Below, one piece after another: positions 26,017 through 34,116 of a stretch of 42,513 nt of DNA (position 1 is the first letter of the stretch; every line of letters begins with the position of its first letter). A program made the translations under genes and the position numbers. The notes below the pieces were generated by a model that worked only from the letters and a program-made list of their open reading frames with translations, had not been told where the DNA came from and made no database searches. Origin of the DNA: Candidatus Saccharimonadota bacterium (GTDB taxonomy: Bacteria > Patescibacteriota > Saccharimonadia > Saccharimonadales > Saccharimonadaceae); NCBI GenBank assembly GCA_017514045.1, contig JAFWLS010000017.1, forward strand, positions 1 to 42,513, given 5' to 3'.

Positions 26017-26160
26017 TAACTTGTCAAACCCTCACAAAGTGTTTATACTTAAAATATGGATAAAGGCTAACTCTAAGGAGACAGCCTGCCATCAACAGCC
26101 ATCACGTTGTTATGGATCCAGACCCGCTACTATCGGAAAGATTGATAAAGGAGAATGATA
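26017..26160 (+). promoter_or_regulatory. promoter and folded leader of the pilin-like operon
   Basis: A 144-base gap. A TTAAAAT or TATACT -10 candidate lies at about 26044-26055. It is followed by a possible fold: ATGG (26056-26059) with CCAT (26089-26092) encloses AGGCT/AGCCT (26064-26068 with 26083-26087) and CTC/GAG around a TAAG loop, and a second hairpin CAAC/GTTG follows (26093-26109). An AAAGGAGAA ribosome binding site precedes the ATG at 26161. Confidence 0.4.
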
Positions 26161-27039
26161 ATGGCATATCGTAAGAAAATAGGGTTTACCATGATTGAGG
26201 TTGCGCTGTTCCTGGCGCTATCGGGTTTTCTTATGATCGGCGTAATTGTTGGAGCTAATACTTCTATCTCGCGCCAACGCTACAATGATTCGGTTAACAA
26301 TTTCGCCGAATACATTCGTGGCATATATACAGACGTCATCAATGTTTCGAATGACAAAAACCCGCAGAACGCCGACGAAGAAGCTGGACGCACTCCGACC
26401 GCAGTTTACGGGAAACTAATATCATTTGGTGAATGTGAGGATAGTACCGGTACTGATTGTTCCAAGGATACGATATATATTTACGATATAGTAGGCACGG
26501 CAGTTAGTTCTGCATCTGTCAAAGGGAATCGCGCTATCGACATGTTGAAAGAAACAATCAGCAATGGCGGCGTACAAGCAAATATTTTTGACAAGACGGG
26601 ATGCACTAGCGCAATCGATTGCAATAATAAATACTATCGCATGACTCAATACAATATACCTTGGGATGGCGTCGTTGGCGAAGCAGCGGTGGATGGAAGA
26701 AGGTTCCGGGGCGCTATTTTGGTTGTCCGTTCGCCATCTACCGGTGGCATTCGGACCTATGTGCGAAAATATACACCAGAAGAGGCAGATAAATATAATT
26801 TCCATATACAATCAGGCGCTACAAATGCATACAAAAACTTTGCTGATCTACTACAATTAGTCGACGAAAGAGAGTTGACGATGTGCGTCGACTCAAATGA
26901 TAACACCTATAATAATCGCCGTGGCATCATTATTTCAGTGCGCGCCAGCAATTCGACCGGCATCAAAATAGCCGAAATGGATTTCCCTGAAGAAGGGGAA
27001 TCTGCCCCTCGTTGTGCTGGTCGCAATATGAGCTTCTAA
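26161..27039 (+). CDS. type IV pilin-like/pseudopilin protein
   Basis: A protein of about 292 residues whose N-terminus KKIGFTMIEVALFLALSGF matches a class III prepilin signal: a basic leader, cleavage after Gly, then F/M with Glu at +5 and a 20-residue hydrophobic helix. It is much longer than a major pilin, so it is more likely a minor pilin or pseudopilin. Several cysteines (ECEDSTGTDCSK, GCTSAIDCNN) suggest disulfides outside the cell. The ATG at 26161 is chosen over one at 26155 because AAAGGAG lies 6 bases before it. It is followed by two more genes of the same type. Confidence 0.82.
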   Translation: MAYRKKIGFTMIEVALFLALSGFLMIGVIVGANTSISRQRYNDSVNNFAEYIRGIYTDVINVSNDKNPQNADEEAGRTPTAVYGKLISFGECEDSTGTDCSKDTIYIYDIVGTAVSSASVKGNRAIDMLKETISNGGVQANIFDKTGCTSAIDCNNKYYRMTQYNIPWDGVVGEAAVDGRRFRGAILVVRSPSTGGIRTYVRKYTPEEADKYNFHIQSGATNAYKNFADLLQLVDERELTMCVDSNDNTYNNRRGIIISVRASNSTGIKIAEMDFPEEGESAPRCAGRNMSF

Positions 27040-27067
27040 CTAGCTTCCTAAATCAAAAAGTTTATGC

Positions 27068-27073
27068 TAAAAT
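27068..27073 (+). promoter_or_regulatory. extended -10 promoter of the second pilin-like gene, predicted leaderless
   Basis: TATGCTAAAAT is followed by 8 bases and the ATG at 27082. Confidence 0.5.
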
Positions 27074-27081
27074 AGTACCAT

Positions 27082-28056
27082 ATGAAACTAGGTCATAAAC
27101 GAGCTAGGAAGGCGTTTACTCTTATTGAACTATCTTTTGCCATTGGTTTTATTTCTGTTCTGCTTATTACTATCACGCTCATCACTAACGAAATCATCCA
27201 AATCTATCGCAAAGGCTACAATATCAAATCTATCAACCAAGTTGGGCGTGATGTCATAGATGATTTTCAAAATTCAATTATACAATCGTCGCCAAGCTCT
27301 CTGGCTTCATTCTGCGCAACCAAATATCCTAACGAAAGCGATCAGGATAGAAAGGATTGCGATGCCAATCACGGTCTTTATTCGGTTTACCAGCAATACT
27401 ATACTAGCGTTAAGGTATTGTCCGGAGGCTCTTCTGCTGACTACAAAGAGGTTCCGACAGGTGGAATTTTCTGTTCCGGAAAATATACCTATATATGGAA
27501 CACCGGTTACATTTATAACACCAAAGACTATGCATTCAGAGATGCTGGCGACGATGATAACCGGACGGAACAACAAAATTCACGCAACAAACATAAACTC
27601 ATAGTTAAATATAAATATCGCGATAATAAAGGGGAAGCACAAGAAGGGTCTAATGACCGTATTCGTCTAATCAGAGTTGAAGACGCTACGGGCTCTATCT
27701 GTGCATCGACTCTCGAAAATGGTTATCCATCTGCCGAAGAAGCTGCGCTCGGCCCGGGCGGTACAACCAACTATGAAATAGAAGTTCGTCCGGTCCTTTC
27801 TAACGAACCAGAAGAAATACTTGCTGTTACGGACGCAGACTTAGTGTTTTACGATTTAGTACTATTCGAGCCCGCCCGCGTGACCGGTACGGAAAAACTA
27901 CTTTTCTCAGGATCGTTTATCCTCGGTACAATTGGGACGGGCGTCGATATTATGTCCAGCAGCAATTACTGCCAGACTCCAACTTATTTCACAGCAGATT
28001 TCAGCTATTGCGCTATTAATAAATTTAATTTCATAATTCAATCGTCTAGTAAATAA
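27082..28056 (+). CDS. type IV pilin-like protein, PulJ/GspJ-like
   Basis: A 324-residue protein with the prepilin motif RKAFTLIELSFAIGFISVLL: cleavage after Ala instead of the usual Gly, with Glu at +5. The following 280 residues are extracytoplasmic, with about five cysteines (SFCATKYPNESDQDRKDC, GIFCSGKY, SYC). The Ala at the cleavage site is a known but uncommon variant. The length suggests a minor pseudopilin that sits at the tip of the fibre. It lies between two similar genes; the next starts 9 bases after its stop with AAGGAGGAAT. Confidence 0.8.
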   Translation: MKLGHKRARKAFTLIELSFAIGFISVLLITITLITNEIIQIYRKGYNIKSINQVGRDVIDDFQNSIIQSSPSSLASFCATKYPNESDQDRKDCDANHGLYSVYQQYYTSVKVLSGGSSADYKEVPTGGIFCSGKYTYIWNTGYIYNTKDYAFRDAGDDDNRTEQQNSRNKHKLIVKYKYRDNKGEAQEGSNDRIRLIRVEDATGSICASTLENGYPSAEEAALGPGGTTNYEIEVRPVLSNEPEEILAVTDADLVFYDLVLFEPARVTGTEKLLFSGSFILGTIGTGVDIMSSSNYCQTPTYFTADFSYCAINKFNFIIQSSSK

Positions 28057-28064
28057 GGAGGAAT

Positions 28065-29459
28065 ATGCCAAAAACCAATAAAAAGTTTAAAAAAGGCGCA
28101 ACATCGATTTATGTAGTAGTCTTAGGCACATTACTTTTTAGCGTTATCACTGTAAGTTTTATTCGCATTATCGTAAATGAAGTGACCAAAACCACGAATG
28201 ACGAGCTAGCTCAATCTGCATATGATTCTGCACTGGCCGGTATAGAAGATGCAAAAACCGCCATGAAGCGTTACTATGAGTGCAAAATAATAACCAAAAC
28301 AGAGGACCGCCCTGAGGACTGCGATAATATCGTAAGCAATGTCGAAAACGGTTTTGCCAAGGCAAATCTCGCGCCAAGCGACGCGGACTACGGTTATTGC
28401 GACGCGATAACAAAAGCACTCAGTCGCAATGGGACGGAAGGAGGAGAAGTCCTAGTCCAGGAACAATCATCTAGTAGCAACAACAAAGTTGTCCAGGCAT
28501 ACACCTGCGTTATTATAGACAACGCACTTGAAGATTATCGCGGAGTCCTGTATCCTGACAACCCAGTTTACGTCGTTCCGCTCAAAACTGATCATCCGGA
28601 AACCGTCACAGGTGTTCGTATCCTATGGACCTCCGAGGATGACGGGACTTCATTTGATAGTCTGAGCTATCGCAACAAAGACAGTTTTTATCCAACCGGC
28701 GAAGGAGTCGCAGTCCCACCAACCATCTCTGCTCAAATTATCCAAACCGCAAATTCATTTAGTCTTGATCAATTTAGCTCTTCTGCCGGTAAATCCACCA
28801 ATCGCGGCGGCGTTATTTTAGTCCCGTCTGGCGAAGACCAAACCGTCATCCAGGGAACGAGCCATCCAGCTCCAGCTGATTCCGTTACCCATATCGGACG
28901 TTTATCGGACGGAACCACCATCATTGCAGATTCAAATAACCACTCCTATTCACGTAGTACTTCAAACCAAGTCCAAAAAATCAAATGTCGTACTAGGCTA
29001 TCTGACGAGTTCGCTTGCGTCGCCTCCATGGAAATTCCTGGACCAATTGGCGGTTCAGATGCTGAAGGGCATGCTACAGAGCGAAACAACAATACTTTCT
29101 TCCTGGTCTTAACACTGCCTTATGCCACACCTACCACTTCGTTCTCGGTCCAACTTTGTACAGACAAAGATGCGAGTAGTCGTGGAGACTGTATAGAGAA
29201 CAATAATCTTTCTATTGCTCTATTCAAAGATGCACAGATCGCAGTGGATTCCACGGGTCGCGCTAATGATATGTACACGCGTGTTGAGGCTAGAGTCGAG
29301 CTTAGAGATAATTTTCCTTTCGCTGAATATGCACTCCAGGCTACCGACACTGGTGAAGAAGCTATCAAGAAAAACTTCTACGTCACCAGCGACTGTGTCA
29401 ACACGAACGATCCAAATAACCCTATAAGCTGTAAGGATACCGACGACGTCAAAGACTAG
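28065..29459 (+). CDS. PilX/PulK-like membrane-anchored pilus accessory protein
   Basis: A 464-residue protein with a basic start, one hydrophobic N-terminal helix (about 12-36, ATSIYVVVLGTLLFSVITVSF) and a long extracytoplasmic part. No FTxxE prepilin motif is present, which is also true of the PilX N-terminal family and of GspK-like proteins. The pattern of an N-terminal helix followed by ELAQSAYDSALAGIEDAKTA is typical of PilX-like proteins. It is the third member of a pilin-like trio. Several paired cysteines (YYECKI, RPEDCDN, CTDKDASSRGDC) suggest disulfides. An AAGGAGG site precedes the start. Confidence 0.75.
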   Translation: MPKTNKKFKKGATSIYVVVLGTLLFSVITVSFIRIIVNEVTKTTNDELAQSAYDSALAGIEDAKTAMKRYYECKIITKTEDRPEDCDNIVSNVENGFAKANLAPSDADYGYCDAITKALSRNGTEGGEVLVQEQSSSSNNKVVQAYTCVIIDNALEDYRGVLYPDNPVYVVPLKTDHPETVTGVRILWTSEDDGTSFDSLSYRNKDSFYPTGEGVAVPPTISAQIIQTANSFSLDQFSSSAGKSTNRGGVILVPSGEDQTVIQGTSHPAPADSVTHIGRLSDGTTIIADSNNHSYSRSTSNQVQKIKCRTRLSDEFACVASMEIPGPIGGSDAEGHATERNNNTFFLVLTLPYATPTTSFSVQLCTDKDASSRGDCIENNNLSIALFKDAQIAVDSTGRANDMYTRVEARVELRDNFPFAEYALQATDTGEEAIKKNFYVTSDCVNTNDPNNPISCKDTDDVKD

Positions 29460-29462
29460 CTA

Positions 29463-29491
29463 TTGACAAAAACAGCCCCGTGATATATAAT
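29463..29491 (+). promoter_or_regulatory. consensus promoter of the initiator tRNA
   Basis: A perfect TTGACA (29463-29468) and TATAAT (29486-29491) are separated by exactly 17 bases. The best sigma70-type promoter in the window. Confidence 0.85.
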
Positions 29492-29511
29492 AACTTAGTT
29501 CTTTTACATAT

Positions 29512-29588
29512 CGCGGGGTAGAGCAGCCTGGTAGCTCGTTTGGCTCATAACCAAAAGGTCGTTAGTTCAAATCTAACCCCCGCCACCA
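29512..29588 (+). tRNA. initiator tRNA-fMet (CAT)
   Basis: A 77-base tRNA with encoded CCA. The first base pair is a C1/C72 mismatch (29512 with 29584), the D-stem has A11:T24 (GAGC/GCTC), and the loop is CTCATAA; the first two features mark bacterial initiators. The anticodon stem is TTTGG/CCAAA, so the first of the usual three G:C pairs is replaced by T:A. Confidence 0.95.
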
Positions 29589-29607
29589 TGTTCTATTATG
29601 TTCATTG

Positions 29608-29664
29608 AGCCTTAGGGCGACGGTAAATTGCCCCCCCAATTTACCGTCACCCTAAGGCTTTTTT
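29608..29664. terminator. long bidirectional terminator hairpin
   Basis: A 10-bp outer stem (AGCCTTAGGG/CCCTAAGGCT) and an 11-bp inner stem (GACGGTAAATT/AATTTACCGTC), separated by one C/A mismatch, close on a C-rich loop. A T-run follows on the + strand. It can end both the tRNA-fMet transcript and the convergent lamin-tail protein gene. Confidence 0.85.
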
Positions 29665-31204
29665 ATTGCCGAGCAAACTTTAGTTTGAGTTCATCTTTGT
29701 ACTGAAAAACAATATAACCAAGTCCAGCTACGATTACTGTTGCAATAGCCCATACAGACACAAACTCCTTTTTATCTTCATAAACACCTGTTGCTACTGG
29801 ATAGTCTGTGCCATTGTTTACCCTAATCTTGCGACAACGATTCGTTTCGGGATTACGTTCGTACCCATCTGTGCACGGTTTCAACTGCGTGCTCGCCGTT
29901 GTGGCCGTATAGCTTTTACAGCGACCAGTTAAAGGATTCCGATACTTACCTTCCGGGCACGCTGCTAAAGTTGCCACTATTGGAGTTTCGTTCACGCAGT
30001 TGCCAGTATCTAGGTTAAGTGCTTTGCCAATGGGGCAAGTTTTAAACTGTTGATAAATATTATCTATTCCGGGAGTCGGATTATACGTTTGTTCCCATTT
30101 CTCGCTGCCATCAGATTTATATCCGAGTTTAGCCAAGCTTAGACCACGTTTTTGTCCACTATAATACATTAATTCATCTACGATCTCTCCATCTGTATCG
30201 ATAATGTCCAATCGATTAAACGAAGTAGGATTTTTAGTTAGCGTCATATGCCAGGCGTTAGTTGGATAGAATATAGCAAATCCATGCGCCTCGACTGATC
30301 CAGTTAACGCATAATTATTATTCTTGTATTTTATAAAACAACCGCCTAGATCGGCGGTTTCTTCTCCATGATTATATAATTCAATAAACTGTTCCGTGCT
30401 TGCATTTTCATAATAAGTAAGTATCTCTGAGAATTCTATCTCTCTGCATTTTGGTTCGGCTAACTCTTCCATTGGTTCGTTATATTTTAGGCCAGGAACA
30501 TCAGCGTCAAACGACAAAATATAATCCGTTCGATGCACAAAATCTCCTATCTCCTCTTCGTCTATTTCGCGCACTAGCGTTGTTGGCTTTTTAGAACTGA
30601 ACGCTTCGTAGCAACCGGTCTCCTTTAATCCCCAGCACAGGGAATCAATCACTTCATCGTCGTATTTTAATTTTATTCTTCCTCCACTTTGTGACATATT
30701 ACGCGTATAGGTTGCATCAGCAACCGACATTGCATCCCCGGCATCCGTAACTTCCCTTGAACTTGCTAGCCTCATAAGGAGAGACTCGCCGACCATTTCA
30801 TGACCTTCGGAAAATTCATACACGGTGTACTCACTTCCCGTAGACGTTTCGTAAAGAACCGAAAGACCGGCGAGCAAAATTGAAGATTTGGAGAGTTTAA
30901 TTAGTTCAAAATACTCTCCCACATATGGGTCAGAAAACCCAGGGTTATAACTCTTAATCAGAATCGCGTGGACGCCATCAATATCTTTTTCGCTTTCTTC
31001 AACGGAGGCTTCTTCTGCATCTTCTTGTTCTTCCTTGGCTAATTCGTCTACCTCTTCTATTACACTAGACTTAGCTTGTTCTTCGGCGACGAAATCATCT
31101 GTCGTTTTCGCCATTGGTTCTGCAAATACTTTTGTGGCAGGTGCGAATATCGATACTATCAATAGCGCACAAATCTCTAAACAAGTATACCTCTTTCTCT
31201 TCAT
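29663..31204 (-). CDS. secreted membrane-anchored protein with lamin-tail domains and cysteine repeats
   Basis: A 513-residue protein. A signal peptide (about 1-28, ending KVFA) is followed by a very acidic stretch (about 30-75). Then come two lamin-tail (LTD) domains: a weak one (about 78-215, SYNPGFSDPYVGEYFEL) and a clear one (about 250-385, FSEILTYYENASTEQFIELYNHGEETADLGG). Three repeats of the form CPxGxxxNxxTxxCxx follow, and a C-terminal membrane helix (about 480-500) ends in a basic tail. LTD domains occur in exported bacterial proteins, where they may bind ligands or the surface. The protein is therefore displayed outside and could mediate contact with a host or surface. It is divergent from the 31290 operon and transcribed alone; its weak -10 (TAGAGT) lies 6 bases before the ATG. 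Confidence 0.82.
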   Translation of the reverse strand: MKRKRYTCLEICALLIVSIFAPATKVFAEPMAKTTDDFVAEEQAKSSVIEEVDELAKEEQEDAEEASVEESEKDIDGVHAILIKSYNPGFSDPYVGEYFELIKLSKSSILLAGLSVLYETSTGSEYTVYEFSEGHEMVGESLLMRLASSREVTDAGDAMSVADATYTRNMSQSGGRIKLKYDDEVIDSLCWGLKETGCYEAFSSKKPTTLVREIDEEEIGDFVHRTDYILSFDADVPGLKYNEPMEELAEPKCREIEFSEILTYYENASTEQFIELYNHGEETADLGGCFIKYKNNNYALTGSVEAHGFAIFYPTNAWHMTLTKNPTSFNRLDIIDTDGEIVDELMYYSGQKRGLSLAKLGYKSDGSEKWEQTYNPTPGIDNIYQQFKTCPIGKALNLDTGNCVNETPIVATLAACPEGKYRNPLTGRCKSYTATTASTQLKPCTDGYERNPETNRCRKIRVNNGTDYPVATGVYEDKKEFVSVWAIATVIVAGLGYIVFQYKDELKLKFARQ

Positions 31205-31274
31205 GTCCTCACTCTACCATGCGAAGCTTTTTGAATACAAGCATGTCCATAATACCATTTTTTCCCGCTTGTGC

Positions 31275-31280
31275 TATAAT
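31275..31280 (+). promoter_or_regulatory. extended -10 promoter of the flavoprotein operon, predicted leaderless
   Basis: TGTGCTATAAT is followed by 9 bases and the ATG at 31290. This sets the start; the open frame extends 85 codons further upstream into the divergent gene. Confidence 0.6.
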
Positions 31281-31289
31281 ATATGGTAT

Positions 31290-31994
31290 ATGGAGGTCTA
31301 TATCTCGCTCGGCATTATCATCTTAGGCGGTCTTGTAACCGCATCGCTTCAGCTTCCGCTTGGCACGCTCCTTTTGCTCTATCATGCTTCGCTAGGCAAG
31401 AATATTCGCGCCAAGACTAAGAAGCTAGCCTCTTCTTTTATCTGCGGATCCACCCTTATGAACTTCCTACTTCTCGGCACCACGATTTTCTTAGTCTATG
31501 CTTTGTCACCGATTGGCAAGCTTCCAGATATCGCCTACATTATACTATGTGGTCTACTTGTCGCTCTTGGCCTCATCGCTTGGTTTTTTTATTATCGTCG
31601 CAAAGGCTCAACCGAGCTGTGGCTTCCGCGACACCTCGCTCGGTATATTGACTCTCGTGCTAAATCTACGAACGACGCCTCCGAAGCATTTTCTCTAGGA
31701 TTGCTTGTCCCACTTTCCGAAATTCTCTTCACTCTTCCGCTTCTTGTTTTATCTGCTGATGCCGTTCTTCATCTTGACGCCATTAACCAAGCATTTGGTC
31801 TTGTCATTTTCACTATTTCCGGTACACTTCCGCTTCTTATTCTGCGTATTTTTATCCGCAGAGGGCGCAACGTCGCAGAAGTACAACGCTGGCGCATCAA
31901 GAATAAAGGATTCTTCCGTTTCTTCACCGGCGCAGGTTTCATCATTTTAGCGGTTTTTATTCTCGCATTTATAATTCTGAAAGGAGTAGAATAA
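31290..31994 (+). CDS. six-helix membrane protein of unknown function
   Basis: A 234-residue membrane protein with about six hydrophobic segments and a basic loop between helices 3 and 4. I do not recognise the family; the start LGGLVTASLQLPLGTLLLLYHASLGKN vaguely recalls LysE or GAP-like transporters, but this is not strong. It is the first gene of a three-gene operon with a small ATP-cone-like protein and a cysteine-less flavoprotein; the next ATG directly follows its stop. The operon context suggests a link with a flavin-dependent redox or sensing process at the membrane. Confidence 0.6.
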   Translation: MEVYISLGIIILGGLVTASLQLPLGTLLLLYHASLGKNIRAKTKKLASSFICGSTLMNFLLLGTTIFLVYALSPIGKLPDIAYIILCGLLVALGLIAWFFYYRRKGSTELWLPRHLARYIDSRAKSTNDASEAFSLGLLVPLSEILFTLPLLVLSADAVLHLDAINQAFGLVIFTISGTLPLLILRIFIRRGRNVAEVQRWRIKNKGFFRFFTGAGFIILAVFILAFIILKGVE

Positions 31995-32240
31995 ATGTCA
32001 GACCAACTTTTCTCTCCAGAAGAACTCGTAGCTGAGCTCCAAACAGAATCAAGGGCTTTGGGTCTCCCAGAGGGATCAACGGAGCCTATTATCGAACGTG
32101 TCCTCCATGCCGTATTAGTATGGCTAGAAGAGCGAAACATAATAACAAAGGGCGACTTAGAAAGGGTCGTTAGCTCCGAGCTCGATAAATACTCTCCAGA
32201 CCTTGCTTTAGTTTATCGAAACCGTGACAAGGTAATATAG
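31995..32240 (+). CDS. small ATP-cone-like protein
   Basis: An 81-residue protein that looks like a lone ATP-cone domain. FSPEELVAELQTESRALGL, then VLHAVLVWLEERNIITKGDLERVVSSEL and DLALVYRNRDKVI follow the helix pattern and the final A.YR.R motif of ATP-cone domains, which bind ATP or dATP in ribonucleotide reductases and NrdR. No catalytic domain is attached. It sits in the middle of the 31290-33616 operon with an AAGGAG ribosome binding site in the preceding gene. It might report nucleotide levels to its partners; that is inference. Confidence 0.55.
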   Translation: MSDQLFSPEELVAELQTESRALGLPEGSTEPIIERVLHAVLVWLEERNIITKGDLERVVSSELDKYSPDLALVYRNRDKVI

Positions 32241-32242
32241 AA

Positions 32243-33616
32243 ATGAGTAAAAAGTTTGACTACGATGTAATCGTCATTGGTTCTGGGCCCGCCGGAGCCT
32301 CAGCCGCATTAGCTTCTGCGAACGCCGGACTCAAAACGGCCATTGTCGAAAAGGACAAATGGGGAGGATCTAGCCTCAATCATTCCGACATTCCATCTAA
32401 GGCTCTCTTTGAATTTTCGCACCTTTATCGCAAGGCTCTTGACGGTGCCCGTCTCGGTATTTCTAGTGCCACACTTCGTTACAATTATCCTACCGCTCAG
32501 AGCTGGAAATCTCTCGTCATGCGCCGAGCTGGTGCCGGCTCCAAAAAAATCTTTGAATCTGCCAAAATCGCATGCTTCTCTGGCTTTGCCTCATTTCTTT
32601 CACCATATGAACTCGCCGTCAAGGATCAAGTTATATCAGCACCTAAATTCGTTATTGCAACCGGTGGCAAACTAAACTCCGGCGACATTTCAGGCATCGA
32701 ATCTGTTGTTTGTCTTACTCCATCAGATGCTTTTAGCCTTACCAGGCCTCCCAAATCCGTTTTTGTCGTCGGCGGAGGAAGTACTGGCGTAGAACTTGCT
32801 AATTATTTCGCCGAATTAGGGTCGCAAGTTACTCTAGGGGAATTGGCTAATCGCATTCTTCCAAAAGAGGACAAGGAAGTTAGCGAAATCCTCACGCGTT
32901 ATTTTGAGAACCGCCTTCATATGAAGATTCTGACAAGCTCTCGCGTGGTTGCCGTAGAAAGAAGTTCTAAACCCGGCCTTCAAAAAGTTGTTTTCCGCCG
33001 TGGCGGCCAAGAGAAAACAACTGAAGTAGCCGCCATTATTCTCGCTACTGGAAGCCGCCCAGCCACTAATCTCGGTTTGGAAAATGCAGGTGTCTCTTAT
33101 GATACCGATGGCATACACGTTGATGATAATCTTAGGACTAAGATTAAACACATCTACGCCGCAGGCGATTGTCTAGGTGGAGAATCATCCGCCGAACGAT
33201 CTGCCTACGAGGGTACGCTTGCCGCTATGAACCTGATTGGTAAATCTAAAACACCGAGAAATTACAATGGCTTTATTCGCATTACCGACACGTATCCGTC
33301 TGTTGCCACTGTTGGTCTCACCGAAGAAGAATGTATCGCGAAACGCATCTCATATAAGAGATCCCTCCTTCCGCTTTCCACCGTATCAGCATCCAACACA
33401 AGCGACTTTACTTTAGGACTTGCTAAAGTACTTGTCGATTCTAAGGATAGAATTCTAGGAGGAACCATCGTCTGTCCCGAAGCTGCGTTAGTCGTTCAGG
33501 AATTAGCCATGGCTATTCGTCACAAGCTTACTGCTACCGAGCTTGCCTCTATCCCTCACGTCTCGTCTTCATGGTCTGAAGTTGTCCGTCTCGCCTCTAG
33601 TAAACTGGCGAAGTAG
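32243..33616 (+). CDS. dihydrolipoamide-dehydrogenase-like flavoprotein lacking the redox disulfide
   Basis: A 457-residue protein of the Lpd/glutathione-reductase fold. The FAD site VIVIGSGPAGASAAL (residues 9-23), the NAD site VFVVGGGSTGVELANYF (about 174-190) and the second FAD segment YAAGDCLG are intact. The redox motif GGTCLNVGCIPSK is changed to GGSSLNHSDIPSK, so both cysteines are missing (S44, D49). At the C-terminus the HAHPTLSE dyad reads HVSSSWSE, so the catalytic histidine is lost (S441). It cannot act as a disulfide reductase by the usual route, though it should still bind FAD and NAD(P)H. It is the last gene of the operon starting at 31290. Confidence 0.85.
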   Translation: MSKKFDYDVIVIGSGPAGASAALASANAGLKTAIVEKDKWGGSSLNHSDIPSKALFEFSHLYRKALDGARLGISSATLRYNYPTAQSWKSLVMRRAGAGSKKIFESAKIACFSGFASFLSPYELAVKDQVISAPKFVIATGGKLNSGDISGIESVVCLTPSDAFSLTRPPKSVFVVGGGSTGVELANYFAELGSQVTLGELANRILPKEDKEVSEILTRYFENRLHMKILTSSRVVAVERSSKPGLQKVVFRRGGQEKTTEVAAIILATGSRPATNLGLENAGVSYDTDGIHVDDNLRTKIKHIYAAGDCLGGESSAERSAYEGTLAAMNLIGKSKTPRNYNGFIRITDTYPSVATVGLTEEECIAKRISYKRSLLPLSTVSASNTSDFTLGLAKVLVDSKDRILGGTIVCPEAALVVQELAMAIRHKLTATELASIPHVSSSWSEVVRLASSKLAK

Positions 33617-33641
33617 ATATTGAATTCGCCATTTTTTATGC

Positions 33642-33647
33642 TACAAT
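33642..33647 (+). promoter_or_regulatory. extended -10 promoter of the DUF5684-like gene
   Basis: TATGCTACAAT is followed by a leader of about 30 bases with a weak AAAGGAT ribosome binding site before the ATG at 33681. Confidence 0.45.
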
Positions 33648-33680
33648 TAAGTTAATATTACATTAATCAAAGGATTAAAA

Positions 33681-34100
33681 ATGTATAACTATACTTACAC
33701 TTATGACTATCCAAAAGCGGCTGCCGCTACGGGTGCAGGATTCATTGGAGGATTCTTCCTATTCTTCATGATTCTTATCATCCTTGCTTGCGTCGTATTG
33801 ACTATGGTCGCTCAGTGGAAGATCTTCACAAAAGCTGGTAAAGAAGGTTGGAAGGCTCTTATCCCTATCTACAACACCTACACGCTTCTCCAAATCCTCA
33901 ACATGGAGCCACTACTCTGTCTCCTTACGCTCATTCCAGTTTCCAACTTTATGCTTGGCATTGTTATGGACGTCAAACTAGCTAAATCCTTTGGTAAAGG
34001 TACTGGCTTCGCAATCGGCCTTATCCTTCTCGCCCCAATCTTCGAGATGATTCTCGGCTTCGGCGATGCAAAGTACAAACAGCTTCCATCTTCTAAATAA
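33681..34100 (+). CDS. DUF5684-like small membrane protein
   Basis: A 139-residue protein that starts with a Tyr-rich tail (MYNYTYTYDY) and has three to four hydrophobic segments. AQWKIFTKAGKEGWKALIPIYNTYTLLQI matches the signature of DUF5684 proteins, small membrane proteins often coded next to exported or signal-peptidase proteins. The function of the family is not known. It is a single-gene unit that ends at a strong terminator. Confidence 0.75.
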   Translation: MYNYTYTYDYPKAAAATGAGFIGGFFLFFMILIILACVVLTMVAQWKIFTKAGKEGWKALIPIYNTYTLLQILNMEPLLCLLTLIPVSNFMLGIVMDVKLAKSFGKGTGFAIGLILLAPIFEMILGFGDAKYKQLPSSK

Positions 34101-34116
34101 GGTAGATGATAAAATT

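Noticed and set aside
26050-26150. c-di-GMP-I (GEMM) riboswitch before the pilin-like genes
   Set aside because: The fold is superficially similar, but the conserved internal-loop bases and the tetraloop receptor are not seen.
26112-26174. 20-codon frame overlapping the start of the pilin-like gene
   Set aside because: No ribosome binding site and no recognisable sequence; the strong AAAGGAG belongs to the ATG at 26161.
25438-29588. Genomic island bounded by the two CAT tRNAs
   Set aside because: No integrase, direct repeats or tRNA-end duplications were found at the edges, and the codon use does not look different.
31035-31289. N-terminal extension of the six-helix membrane protein
   Set aside because: It is antisense to the lamin-tail protein gene and runs through the promoter at 31275.
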